A stretch of 64,000 bases of DNA from JBOFMT01 sp051658525. GTDB lineage: Bacteria; Bacillota_I; Bacilli_A; Erysipelotrichales; Erysipelotrichaceae. The notes under the pieces were generated by a model. The model worked only from the letters and a program-made list of their open reading frames with translations, searched no databases and was not told the origin of the DNA. Both the position numbers and the translations under genes were made by a program. Numbering within the stretch: position 1 is the first letter of the stretch; each line of letters starts with the position of its first letter. The stretch spans positions 12,587-76,586 of the forward strand of contig JBOFMT010000085.1 in assembly GCA_051658525.1 (NCBI GenBank). The letters run 5' to 3'. This document shows, piece by piece, positions 9,102-17,794 of the stretch.

Positions 9102-10922
9102 ATGCAAGAAAATACATATCATGAATGGATGGATCGATTGCTAACAGCTCCAAAGTTTTCCATTCCAATCGAAGAAATCAAAACCTTGAAATGGACGATT
9201 ATTTTAGAAACAACCAAAGCCAGTGATGCAACTGTCCTTGCGAAAAATTATTTACTTCTCAATGGGATTGAGTATTACCTGTCCAACGATTTAGGAAAAG
9301 TAAAAAATTTAGATTGGATAGCAACAAACTTATCAAAACAAGAACATCTCTTAAAAGGCTATGTAACTTTTTTTAGTGCCCTTTGTGCTTTGGAACAAAA
9401 ACATGCATTGCGCTTTCACGAGGAGATTCAACTCGTTATCGATGATCTTACCTTATCGGCAAAGTGTAAAATACAGTGTGTATTTCGTGCCTTTAGCAAC
9501 CATGCGACCGACTGGCTAAGTGAAGAAGTACGTTACAACTTACTGCTTGCATATAGTAAACTTGTCACAACGTGTGATGTAAACGATGCTGCTCGGCTCT
9601 ATAGCGATTTGGGGTCTTTATGGGTAAGACGCATGGAAAACGTAAGTATTGGAATGTACTATTATGAACAAGCTTGGACATTTGTTGATGGTGATCCCAA
9701 TGTTATGGCGCGTATTGCTATTTTAAAGAGTGGAGCTTATCTTTATTTTCAGCAGATAGAACAAGCGTTAGAAAACTTTAACGAGATTGATGCACTGTTG
9801 GATCACCCACACTTATTACCCTTTGTTGAGGTCCAATTTTTATCAATTTATATGGAATTAGCTTGCTTAGCGAAACGCGAGCAATTGATGGAACAAATAA
9901 AGCTACGGTTAGAAGCTTTGCTTGATGCGCATGCCGATCAACAAAGTCAATTGATGTTGTCCTATCTCTCAGCACTAGGACGCTATTATCAGTACCACAA
10001 AGATGTGGAATCGCTCCATGGTGTGCTTCAATTCTGGAAACATTTTGAAACACAAGTATCGATTCAAATCTTCTATAATGCGACGGTACTTTATCTTGAG
10101 TTAGAGTTGGAATACTATTTATTCCTACAAGATTTTAAACAAGCGAAAACAATGGCACTCGCTTATTTAGCTTATGCTAGTGAACATAATTCTCGTTGGG
10201 ATTTACGAAAAGCTTACCAGTGGTTGAGTCAATTGGAACAAACAAATGGTGATGTGGAACAAGAAGCACTGTATCGAAGAAAGTACATACAATCACTAAG
10301 TGAGTGGAAACGTGGACAACATAAATTATATACACAACTGTTGTTGGATGAAACGGGCGTTGCTTTGTTACAACAACGGATCAAAGAGCAAAAGAGTGAA
10401 CGAACGATGTTGCATTCACTAGCCAATACGGATGTGTTAACAGGCTTGTTTAATCGGAGATATTTAAAGTATTATCGTAAGACTAAATTGAATGAACTGC
10501 AAACTTATGGGTTATTGATGATTGATATCGATTATTTTAAGCAATACAATGATGCCTATGGACATTCCATGGGTGATGCTGCCTTGATGCGAGTGAGTCG
10601 TGTTTTACGATATGCAACCAAACGTGAAGATGTACGCATCTTTCGCTATGGCGGAGAAGAGTTCTTATTAATTGTTCAAGTAGAAACAAAAGCGCAATTA
10701 GCTCATGTTGCCCAAGGGATTCAAGCAGCAATGTTACAAGAACAAATCGAACACAAACATTCTCCCTTCCAACAAAATATGACGCTTTGTATTGGAATGA
10801 GTATGAAACCAAAAGTATCAAATAAAACGTACATGCAAGTCTTGAGTCAATGTGATGATGCATTGTATCTAGCAAAAAAAGAGGGACGAAATTGTATTCG
10901 TTCAATTGATTGGAGGGATTAG
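9102..10922 (+). CDS. diguanylate cyclase with N-terminal TPR-like region (first of a pair)
   Basis: A 606-residue cytoplasmic protein. About 430 N-terminal residues are helical, Tyr/Leu/Ala-rich and look like degenerate TPR repeats; no membrane segment is visible. The C-terminal GGDEF domain starts at NTDVLTGLFNRRYLK, has DIDYFKQYNDAYGH and the active-site GGEEF at residues 517-521, so it should make c-di-GMP from two GTP. An RxxD inhibitory site is not visible before GGEEF. The TPR region probably senses a protein or peptide partner, which is inference. The following gene encodes a protein of the same size and layout and starts on the next base after the stop codon. Confidence 0.85.
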   Translation: MQENTYHEWMDRLLTAPKFSIPIEEIKTLKWTIILETTKASDATVLAKNYLLLNGIEYYLSNDLGKVKNLDWIATNLSKQEHLLKGYVTFFSALCALEQKHALRFHEEIQLVIDDLTLSAKCKIQCVFRAFSNHATDWLSEEVRYNLLLAYSKLVTTCDVNDAARLYSDLGSLWVRRMENVSIGMYYYEQAWTFVDGDPNVMARIAILKSGAYLYFQQIEQALENFNEIDALLDHPHLLPFVEVQFLSIYMELACLAKREQLMEQIKLRLEALLDAHADQQSQLMLSYLSALGRYYQYHKDVESLHGVLQFWKHFETQVSIQIFYNATVLYLELELEYYLFLQDFKQAKTMALAYLAYASEHNSRWDLRKAYQWLSQLEQTNGDVEQEALYRRKYIQSLSEWKRGQHKLYTQLLLDETGVALLQQRIKEQKSERTMLHSLANTDVLTGLFNRRYLKYYRKTKLNELQTYGLLMIDIDYFKQYNDAYGHSMGDAALMRVSRVLRYATKREDVRIFRYGGEEFLLIVQVETKAQLAHVAQGIQAAMLQEQIEHKHSPFQQNMTLCIGMSMKPKVSNKTYMQVLSQCDDALYLAKKEGRNCIRSIDWRD

Positions 10923-12740
10923 ATGCATCACTTATTCTTCGAACTAGAGATTACCTTGTATTTATTGATGACAAAAAAAGAGCTTCAACAACTAAAAAAA
11001 GAAATCTCGGTCATGGAGATATCTGCTCAGTATCGAGCATATCTTGATTTGTTGTTATCGATGCATGAATTTGGTGATCCAAAGTCCATCCAAACCCAGT
11101 TACTAGCGTTATTAGCAAGTATGGATGATGAACATGTTGCTATGTTAATTCGAAATCGGTTGCTACTCATTGAAAATGTACTGGATCAAAACAAGCAACG
11201 AGTCTATGCCTTGGTGGAGGCAAATGAACAGTATTTAACAAGCCAACAGGATGAGCGTTATCATGTAATGCATCATTTGACGATGATACGGATGGATCGC
11301 TATTATCCGCTGAATACCGTTCAACATCATCTTCAAGCACTTGTTCTCATTAACGATCAAAGTTATGCTGCTTATCCAAGAGTGCATGCGAAAGTAGATT
11401 TACAACTTAGTCTTTCTTATATCGTGCATCAACATGATATTGTTGAGGGCTTGCAATACATGTTACATAGCCTAGAGAACTTTATCGCTTCCAACCATAC
11501 GTTGGGTACGGTATTAACACAAAATTATATTGGTGGCATCTACTGCGATAAACTTAGAAATTATCAAGAAGCATTGCGGTATTTAAAGCCAAACTTAGAC
11601 TTATTAGTACGCAATGATTGCGAGGTCGAGCTAAAACTTATGAGCAATCAAGTGTTGATTCCCATGTTGGAATCGTACTTACAATTAGGTGATAATAAAG
11701 CGGCTAACGAGGTGTTTCAAGCATTTCAAACGTACAACCAAACGCTACAGCCACTGGATAGTAGTGATGTGATGCAAATTTCACGTTACTTTACCTATAA
11801 GATGGAAAGTGTGAAACGCATGCGAGAAACTCATTTTTTTGATTCTGTATTTGCTTTTTACCAATCCCTATCAAACTATGTCTTTACGATGTATACCCAC
11901 ATTGATGTTCATATTTTCTTGTTTACCATGCACTGTGCGTTGGAAAACAACCAATATGAGCGAGCAAAACAAGTATACGAAGAACAAGCTATAGTTTGGA
12001 AACGCTATGGTTGCAAATATGAATTTGAGGCGGTATCGGCTTTGGCAAACTATGCATACGAACATCAACAATATGAGCTTGCAGCAAAATGGTATCAACT
12101 AGCCGAAGGATTGTTACACGAAGATTTAGCTAGTTCGCTAGATGAAAATCGTTTGGAACACCTGCATAAAACCAATGAGTGGGAAATCGGCCAAGAAGTA
12201 TTGACTGAGTTAACACTGACCAATAGTGAAATTGAAGAGTCGAGTCATACCGATCATTTAACGAAGCTGTACAATCGTAGGTACTTGAAAAAAATCGTTG
12301 ATACCAACCAAGTGCACGCCTCAATTGGATATTTACTCATCGATGTGGATTACTTTAAAGCTTATAATGATCATTATGGTCACTTAGCAGGAGATCGGGT
12401 CTTACAACAACTAGGAGAAGTGCTTGCTCGTTTTAATAACAATGAGGACCAATTTGTTTTTCGATATGGTGGGGAAGAATTTTTGATTTTTGCCATTGAT
12501 AAAACAGCGGAGGAAATGACAACACTAGCAACAAAGATTCAAAACTGTGTCGTGGATTTGGATATCCCACATGCACATTCTTTGGTTCGCGAGCATTTAA
12601 CTATTTCCCTAGGCTTAGTATTGGCACATCACCAATGTAGGAGTGACTCAAAGGATTTGATCCCATTAGCAGATATTGCGTTGTATCAAGCAAAAGAATT
12701 TGGTAGAAATCAATACCAGTGGTTTAAACAACCTGCTTAA
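10923..12740 (+). CDS. diguanylate cyclase with N-terminal TPR-like region (second of a pair)
   Basis: A 605-residue paralogue of the preceding protein, with the same order of helical TPR-like repeats and C-terminal GGDEF domain. The cyclase domain has HTDHLTKLYNRRYLKK, DVDYFKAYNDHYGH and GGEEF at residues 516-520, all apparently functional; no RxxD inhibitory site is seen. The N-terminal halves are much more diverged than the cyclase domains. The start codon directly follows the upstream stop, with the ribosome site GGAGGG inside the upstream gene, so translation is likely coupled. The pair forms a two-gene operon closed by a terminator overlapping the stop codon. Confidence 0.85.
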   Translation: MHHLFFELEITLYLLMTKKELQQLKKEISVMEISAQYRAYLDLLLSMHEFGDPKSIQTQLLALLASMDDEHVAMLIRNRLLLIENVLDQNKQRVYALVEANEQYLTSQQDERYHVMHHLTMIRMDRYYPLNTVQHHLQALVLINDQSYAAYPRVHAKVDLQLSLSYIVHQHDIVEGLQYMLHSLENFIASNHTLGTVLTQNYIGGIYCDKLRNYQEALRYLKPNLDLLVRNDCEVELKLMSNQVLIPMLESYLQLGDNKAANEVFQAFQTYNQTLQPLDSSDVMQISRYFTYKMESVKRMRETHFFDSVFAFYQSLSNYVFTMYTHIDVHIFLFTMHCALENNQYERAKQVYEEQAIVWKRYGCKYEFEAVSALANYAYEHQQYELAAKWYQLAEGLLHEDLASSLDENRLEHLHKTNEWEIGQEVLTELTLTNSEIEESSHTDHLTKLYNRRYLKKIVDTNQVHASIGYLLIDVDYFKAYNDHYGHLAGDRVLQQLGEVLARFNNNEDQFVFRYGGEEFLIFAIDKTAEEMTTLATKIQNCVVDLDIPHAHSLVREHLTISLGLVLAHHQCRSDSKDLIPLADIALYQAKEFGRNQYQWFKQPA

Positions 12741-12754
12741 AGGTTGTTTTTTTA
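12726..12754 (+). terminator. terminator after the GGDEF pair
   Basis: AAACAACCT pairs with AGGTTGTTT around a 6-base loop that contains the TAA stop; T-tract follows. Confidence 0.85.
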
Positions 12755-12820
12755 TTCTTATCGTCAAAATAAACTCTTTTTTTTGATGTGATAAAATGGA
12801 GAAGAAATGAGGTGAAACCC

Positions 12821-14188
12821 ATGAAAAAACAACAAATTGGTATTGTTGGTATGGGTGTGATGGGAGCAGCCATTGCACAAAATTTTGCACGACAAGAATG
12901 GCGTGTAGCTATCTACAATCGAAGTCTGGCAAAAGCAACGCAAGTAGCAACAAAAGATCCAGAACATTTACAGGCATATTCCACACTTTCAGCCCTAGCG
13001 CAAGCACTTACTAGTCCTAGAGTCATCTTGCTGATGGTCAATGCAGGTGAGGTTGTTGATGAAGTGATTGAGCGTTTACTACCGGAGTTAGAAGCAGGGG
13101 ATATAATTATTGATGGAGGAAACTCACACTATGAAGATAGTGAACGTCGGTTTCTAAGTCTAAAAGAACAAGGCATTTCCTTTTTGGGAATGGGTGTATC
13201 TGGAGGTGAGCAAGGGGCATTGCTTGGACCTAGTATGATGGTGGGAGGCAGCAAGCAAGCTTATGAGCAAGTAGCTGGTATGTTAGCTAGTGTAGCATCA
13301 CAAGTGAATCAAAGTGCATGTGTTGGGTATTTTGGAACAGGTGGAAGTGGCCACTTTTTAAAAATGGTACATAACGGTATTGAGTATGCAATGATGCAAC
13401 TCATTGCTGAATGTTACACGATTCTATCTCAATACACCAAACAAAGCCCACAAGCGTGTGTTACATGGTTTCAACGATGCAATTCTGGATTGATGGCAAG
13501 TTATCTTCTTGATATTAGTGAACAAATCATCGGGTTCAAAGAATTGGATGGAAGTTCGCGTTTGGAACACATTGGAGGCTTTGTAGATCAAAAGGGCACA
13601 GGAAAGTGGAGTGTACTTGCTGGTGTCAACTTGAAGAGTGATGTGAGTCTACTCGCTACAGCCTTACAAGCTCGTAATCGGACTTCACTACAAAACGGAG
13701 TTGAAACAAAAGTCACCAAAATGCTTGATGTGAGCGTATTAGAACAGTTGCAAGCTGCCTATACGGCAGCGACACTACTTATATATAAACAAGGCTTTGA
13801 TTTGTTAGAACAAGCAAAACAAACCTATGGCTATACCTATTCTCTAGCTGAAATTGGCCGTATTTTTCAAGGTGGTTGTATCATTCAAGGTGCACTGATG
13901 CAAACCCTAGCACAAGCCGGAAATGATAGCCTAACCGCATTTATGCAGGAACCAAACATTCAGAGTGCTTTTGAAACAGCGTATCCCGCTTTAAAAGCGA
14001 TTGTCCTTGCAAGCATGGAGCAAGATTGTAGTTTACCCCTCTTACAAGGTTGTTATCTCTATGTGTTACAAGATAACGATCGAATGTTGCAAACCAATCT
14101 CATTGCTGCACAACGCGATTTGTTTGGAGCTCATACGATTGTAGATAAGGCGAGTGGACAAAGAATTCATTTGGAGTGGGAACAATGA
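12821..14188 (+). CDS. gnd: 6-phosphogluconate dehydrogenase, decarboxylating
   Basis: Converts 6-phosphogluconate to ribulose 5-phosphate with NADP+ reduction in the oxidative pentose phosphate pathway. The 455-residue protein begins with the dinucleotide fold IGIVGMGVMGAAIAQN, then GMGVSGGEQGALLGPSMM, the catalytic lysine in HFLKMVHNGIEYAM (about residue 181), QKGTGKW and the C-terminal RDLFGAH. The ATG at 12821 follows a GAGGTG ribosome site; the longer GTG reading upstream lacks family support. The usual WRGGCIIR block reads FQGGCIIQ here, a modest deviation. zwf overlaps the stop codon, so the two dehydrogenases are coproduced. Confidence 0.96.
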   Translation: MKKQQIGIVGMGVMGAAIAQNFARQEWRVAIYNRSLAKATQVATKDPEHLQAYSTLSALAQALTSPRVILLMVNAGEVVDEVIERLLPELEAGDIIIDGGNSHYEDSERRFLSLKEQGISFLGMGVSGGEQGALLGPSMMVGGSKQAYEQVAGMLASVASQVNQSACVGYFGTGGSGHFLKMVHNGIEYAMMQLIAECYTILSQYTKQSPQACVTWFQRCNSGLMASYLLDISEQIIGFKELDGSSRLEHIGGFVDQKGTGKWSVLAGVNLKSDVSLLATALQARNRTSLQNGVETKVTKMLDVSVLEQLQAAYTAATLLIYKQGFDLLEQAKQTYGYTYSLAEIGRIFQGGCIIQGALMQTLAQAGNDSLTAFMQEPNIQSAFETAYPALKAIVLASMEQDCSLPLLQGCYLYVLQDNDRMLQTNLIAAQRDLFGAHTIVDKASGQRIHLEWEQ

Positions 14189-15552
14189 TGGAAAAGGCGA
14201 TTGTAATTTTTGGTGCGACCGGTGATTTAACCTATCGAAAACTAATGCCAGCCTTGTTTGGTTTATTTCAAACACATCAAGTAGATATTCCAATCATCGC
14301 AGTGGGAAGACGTCCCTATCATGATGCAATGTATCAAGAACAAGTATATCTTTCCTATATAAAAAACAATGCATTGCCTCCACGTTCTCAGTGGGAAGCG
14401 TTTGTAGAACGAATTTCCTATGTGCAAATGGACTTACAACAACCCGAGCAATTTCTACATTTGGAACAATACTTACAAACGCATGTGGGTACGCGCCAAT
14501 GGTTGTTTTATTTGGCGTTATCTCCTGATCTCTTTGAATCGGTGTGTATGGGTTTTTCGCATTGTAAACTTTGCGCACAACAACATATTGTGCTCATCGA
14601 AAAACCCTTTGGTCAATCGAAAGCACATGTAGCTCGCATCAACGACGCTTTAGAGTCGACGTTTGGAAAACAAAATATATATCGTATCGATCACTATCTA
14701 GGAAAAGAAATGATCCAGACGATTACTGCCCTTCGCTTTTCTAATCCTTTTTTTGAAACACTATGGAACAATGAGGGGATTGAGCGAGTGGAAATTATCG
14801 CATTCGAAACACTTGGAGTAGAAACACGTGGCGATTATTACGATCATCATGGTGCCATGAAAGATTTTGTACAAAACCATCTGTTTCAATTGTTAACTCT
14901 ATTATTTATGGAAGAACCGGCGACCCTAAAGGATATCAAAGCGGAACAAAGTAGTGTATTATCCCATTTGCAACAACCAACAAATTTACTGCTTGGACAA
15001 TATGAAGGTTATACCCAAGAACCACATGTCAATCCGAATAGTCGTACTGAAACCTTTGTATGTATGGATGTTCGTCTTGATTTACCTCATTTAAATCAGA
15101 TACCGATACGCCTACTAAGTGGAAAAGCGATGAGGGATAAACTCACGATGATTGAAGTTGTATTTAAATCCAAACAAAATGGTCTCTATCAAAATGCTAG
15201 TGCACCTAGGTTACAAATTCAGATATTTCCAGATGAAGGGGTTAACTTTCAATTTAATGTGAAAGAAATCAATATGGATAAATTGCATCCGGTAGCTTTA
15301 ACCTATTGCCAATCTTGTGATCTAACTTACCATGCGCAAAGTTTAGAAGCGTATGAGCGCTTACTATTGGATGCGTTACAGGAAAAAGATACCTTATTTA
15401 CCGCCTATAGCTTTGTTGCTCAAAGCTGGGAGTATATGGATCTTTGTAGACAAAGCATGGAAACTTCACCCCTTGTGATTTATCCAAGGGCGAGTCGTTT
15501 GGAAGATATTTTTGAACTTGGAAAACAGTTGGAAAAAGACGATAAAAATTAA
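14185..15552 (+). CDS. zwf: glucose-6-phosphate 1-dehydrogenase
   Basis: First enzyme of the oxidative pentose phosphate pathway, making 6-phosphogluconolactone and NADPH. The 455-residue protein has the N-terminal nucleotide motif FGATGDLTYRKLMPAL, EKPFGQS and the catalytic RIDHYLGKE at about residue 167. It is shorter than many homologues (about 490 residues), mostly at the C-terminal half. Its ATG overlaps the gnd stop as ATGA, with GGAG 8 bases before it. A 6-phosphogluconolactonase gene is not in the window. Confidence 0.95.
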   Translation: MMEKAIVIFGATGDLTYRKLMPALFGLFQTHQVDIPIIAVGRRPYHDAMYQEQVYLSYIKNNALPPRSQWEAFVERISYVQMDLQQPEQFLHLEQYLQTHVGTRQWLFYLALSPDLFESVCMGFSHCKLCAQQHIVLIEKPFGQSKAHVARINDALESTFGKQNIYRIDHYLGKEMIQTITALRFSNPFFETLWNNEGIERVEIIAFETLGVETRGDYYDHHGAMKDFVQNHLFQLLTLLFMEEPATLKDIKAEQSSVLSHLQQPTNLLLGQYEGYTQEPHVNPNSRTETFVCMDVRLDLPHLNQIPIRLLSGKAMRDKLTMIEVVFKSKQNGLYQNASAPRLQIQIFPDEGVNFQFNVKEINMDKLHPVALTYCQSCDLTYHAQSLEAYERLLLDALQEKDTLFTAYSFVAQSWEYMDLCRQSMETSPLVIYPRASRLEDIFELGKQLEKDDKN

Positions 15553-15564
15553 TTTTATTTCTTG

Positions 15565-15593
15565 TTGACAGGGGGCTATCCCAATGGTATTAT
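15565..15593 (+). promoter_or_regulatory. strong sigma-A promoter for tRNA-Ile
   Basis: TTGACA and TATTAT are separated by exactly 17 bases, and the tRNA begins 19 bases after the -10 box. The G-rich initiation region is typical of stable RNA promoters. Confidence 0.9.
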
Positions 15594-15612
15594 ATATGGG
15601 CACCAACGCGAT

Positions 15613-15689
<77 letters not shown>

Positions 15690-15700
15690 TTGCAACAAGT

Positions 15701-15727
15701 AAACACTCCTAGTGAGTGTTTTTTTTA
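15701..15727 (+). terminator. terminator after tRNA-Ile
   Basis: AACACTC pairs with GAGTGTT, followed by a long T run. Confidence 0.85.
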
Positions 15728-15747
15728 TCTACTTAAACCAAAAGGAT

Positions 15748-15819
15748 AAAAAAAGACACACGTCATAGAATCCGTGTGTCGATCTTCGTTGATTGCTCAA
15801 CTTGTGTGTAATTGCAATC
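15748..15819 (-). ncRNA. candidate small RNA on the minus strand
   Basis: On the minus strand there is a promoter-like TTTACT/TACAAT pair (15846-15851 and 15822-15827, 18-base spacer). Downstream come a possible hairpin (GATTGC/GCAATC, 15814-15819 with 15791-15796) and a perfect 8-bp stem GACACACG/CGTGTGTC followed by seven U (15755-15780, A-run 15748-15754 on the plus strand). This would give a transcript of about 70 bases. No minus-strand gene lies upstream that the terminator could serve, which is why I read it as a separate small RNA. No match to a known RNA family is claimed. Confidence 0.4.
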
Positions 15820-15821
15820 TC

Positions 15822-15851
15822 ATTGTACAATACGAAAACACTAGAAGTAAA
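15822..15851 (-). promoter_or_regulatory. putative minus-strand promoter for the small RNA
   Basis: Read on the minus strand: TTTACT, 18 bases, TACAAT. The -10 matches consensus at 5 of 6 bases, the -35 at 4 of 6. Confidence 0.4.
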
Positions 15852-15907
15852 GAGGAATGCTAGTATCACACAATTTCACAAACCGGAAGTTTTTATGTAC
15901 ATTTTTC

Positions 15908-15936
15908 TTTACATCATTTTCCATCTATGATATTCT
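15908..15936 (+). promoter_or_regulatory. putative pyrG promoter
   Basis: TTTACA and TATTCT are separated by 17 bases. Initiation would fall near 15943, only a few bases before the leader hairpin. Confidence 0.55.
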
Positions 15937-15948
15937 CAATAAGAGCTA

Positions 15949-15983
15949 AAATGTTCTCCGCAGGTTGGAGGGCATTTTTTTTT
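15949..15983 (+). terminator. intrinsic terminator in the pyrG leader (likely attenuator)
   Basis: AAATGTTCTCC pairs with GGAGGGCATTT (two G-U pairs) around a 7-base loop, followed by nine T, between the promoter and the pyrG ribosome site. Bacillus pyrG is controlled by such a leader terminator through CTP-dependent G addition at the 5' end of the transcript. The CTCC in the 5' arm could pair with a G-run, but the usual GGGC start is not evident here, so the mechanism may differ. Confidence 0.65.
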
Positions 15984-16002
15984 ATTTACAAGGAGGGTAG
16001 AC

Positions 16003-17619
16003 ATGACAAAGTATATTTTTGTGACTGGCGGTGTAGTCAGTGGAATTGGGAAAGGTATTGTAGCGGCCTCTTTGGGGCGTTTATTAAAGGATGCAGGATT
16101 GAAGGTATTTATGCAAAAGTTCGATCCATATTTAAATGTTGATCCAGGTACGATGTCACCGTTGCAACATGGTGAAGTGTTCGTAACGTACGATGGTGCA
16201 GAAACCGATTTGGATTTGGGACACTATGAGCGTTTTATTGATGAAGAGTTGGATATCAATGCCAATATTACAACGGGTAAGATTTACTCTACTGTGATTG
16301 AAAAAGAGCGACGTGGGGAATACTTAGGAGCAACGGTACAGGTGATTCCACATATTACAGATACAATCAAAGCCAAAGTATACGATGGTGCACACCATAA
16401 CGATGCGGATGTTGTTATCACGGAAATCGGTGGTACGGTTGGGGATATTGAATCGCAACCATTTTTAGAAGCGATCCGCCAGGTATATCGTGAACAGCCG
16501 CGTGGAAATGTTTTGTTTATCCATACGGTATTGATTCCAAAAATTCCAAGTAGTAATGAATATAAAACAAAGCCAGCACAACATAGCTATAAACAACTAC
16601 TAAGCTTTGGGATTCGTCCAAGCATACTTGTTACCCGTTGTGAAGGGGACATGGATGAGGATATGAAGAAAAAGCTTGCGATGTTCTGCGATGTGGAAGA
16701 TCGTGCGATTATTGAAAGCCGCAACGTTGATATCCTATACGAATTGCCACTGAAACTAAAAGAGCAAAACTTTGATACGCTAGTTATGGAATACTTAGCA
16801 ATTAACAATCGTGAGAGTGATGTTAGCGTTTGGTCGGCAATGGTACAAAAAGCCAAACATCCAAACCATGAAGTTACGATTGCACTAGTTGGGAAATACG
16901 TATTGTTACATGATGCTTATTTATCCGTAGTGGAAAGTTTAACGTTTGCTGGATATGAGAATAGTGCAAAAGTAAATATTAAGTGGGTGGATTCCGAAGC
17001 TTTGGAATCGCAGGATCCAAAAGAGGTATTTGCTGATGTTGATGGGATTTTAGTTCCTGGTGGTTTTGGTCATCGTGGAGTAGATGGAAAAATCTTAGCC
17101 ATTCAATATGCACGTGAACAGCAAATTCCTTTCTTAGGTATTTGTTTGGGTATGCAAACAGCAGCGATTGAATTTGCTCGTAATGTATTGGGGTATTCCA
17201 ATGCAAATAGTGCTGAATTTGATGGAGCAAGTCCACATCAAATCATTACGTTAATGGATGAACAAGCAAACGTAGTGAATTTGGGTGGAACGATGCGTTT
17301 GGGTAATTATCCATGTATGTTGAAACAAGGTTCCCTAGCGAATACACTTTACGAACAATCCTCTATTTTTGAACGTCATCGTCACCGCTTTGAATTCAAT
17401 AATGTATATCGTAAAGAAATGGAAGCAGCAGGGCTTGTGTTCTCTGGAGTAAGTCCAAGTGGTCTACTTGTGGAAATCATTGAGTACCCAGCCCATCCAT
17501 ACTTTATTGCAGCACAGTTCCACCCGGAATTTAAATCAAGACCAACCAAACCACATCCATTGTTTGTAGGGCTTGTTGCAGCAGCATTAAAAGCAAAAAC
17601 AGGTGAGGGAAGCAAATAG
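16003..17619 (+). CDS. pyrG: CTP synthase
   Basis: Makes CTP from UTP with glutamine as nitrogen donor. The 538-residue protein has the synthetase N-terminus KYIFVTGGVVSGIGKGI and a C-terminal class I glutamine amidotransferase domain with GICLGMQ (nucleophilic Cys) and the HPEF His/Glu pair. The ribosome site AGGAGGG is strong. It stands alone between its own attenuator and the pyr operon leader, so it is regulated apart from de novo UMP synthesis. Confidence 0.98.
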   Translation: MTKYIFVTGGVVSGIGKGIVAASLGRLLKDAGLKVFMQKFDPYLNVDPGTMSPLQHGEVFVTYDGAETDLDLGHYERFIDEELDINANITTGKIYSTVIEKERRGEYLGATVQVIPHITDTIKAKVYDGAHHNDADVVITEIGGTVGDIESQPFLEAIRQVYREQPRGNVLFIHTVLIPKIPSSNEYKTKPAQHSYKQLLSFGIRPSILVTRCEGDMDEDMKKKLAMFCDVEDRAIIESRNVDILYELPLKLKEQNFDTLVMEYLAINNRESDVSVWSAMVQKAKHPNHEVTIALVGKYVLLHDAYLSVVESLTFAGYENSAKVNIKWVDSEALESQDPKEVFADVDGILVPGGFGHRGVDGKILAIQYAREQQIPFLGICLGMQTAAIEFARNVLGYSNANSAEFDGASPHQIITLMDEQANVVNLGGTMRLGNYPCMLKQGSLANTLYEQSSIFERHRHRFEFNNVYRKEMEAAGLVFSGVSPSGLLVEIIEYPAHPYFIAAQFHPEFKSRPTKPHPLFVGLVAAALKAKTGEGSK

Positions 17620-17647
17620 TCCCTTGCATCAAAAGATAAAAAAAGAG

Positions 17648-17675
17648 TTGCAATTCTACCAATAATGAGTAAAAT
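17648..17675 (+). promoter_or_regulatory. pyr operon promoter
   Basis: TTGCAA and TAAAAT are separated by 16 bases and lie about 20 bases before the PyrR-type leader element. Confidence 0.6.
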
Positions 17676-17680
17676 ATAGG

Positions 17681-17771
17681 TAGGTCCTTTAACTCAGTCC
17701 AGAGAGGCTGATAAGGTAACACATAAACAACTGTTTAAAGGTCCTTTTGCGCATGCAATTGGACCTTTTTT
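17681..17771 (+). promoter_or_regulatory. PyrR-dependent attenuator of the pyr operon
   Basis: The leader contains AGTCCAGAGAGGCT (17696-17709), which matches the PyrR RNA-binding loop seen in Bacillus pyr leaders, framed by CCTT/AAGG flanks. Further on AAAGGTCC (17737-17744) pairs with GGACCTTT (17761-17768) to form a terminator with a T-tract. CCTTTAA near 17686 can instead pair with TTAAAGG near 17735 as antiterminator, which excludes the terminator. UMP-bound PyrR would stabilise the first hairpin and cause termination, lowering expression when pyrimidines are plentiful. The pyrR gene itself is not in the window. Confidence 0.9.
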
Positions 17772-17794
17772 ATAGGACCTAGAAAGAGGAACCT

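Noticed and set aside
15927..16142. A 71-codon frame overlapping the start of pyrG
   Set aside because: It runs through the leader terminator and then out of frame through pyrG; the translation is not protein-like and the terminator would interrupt it.
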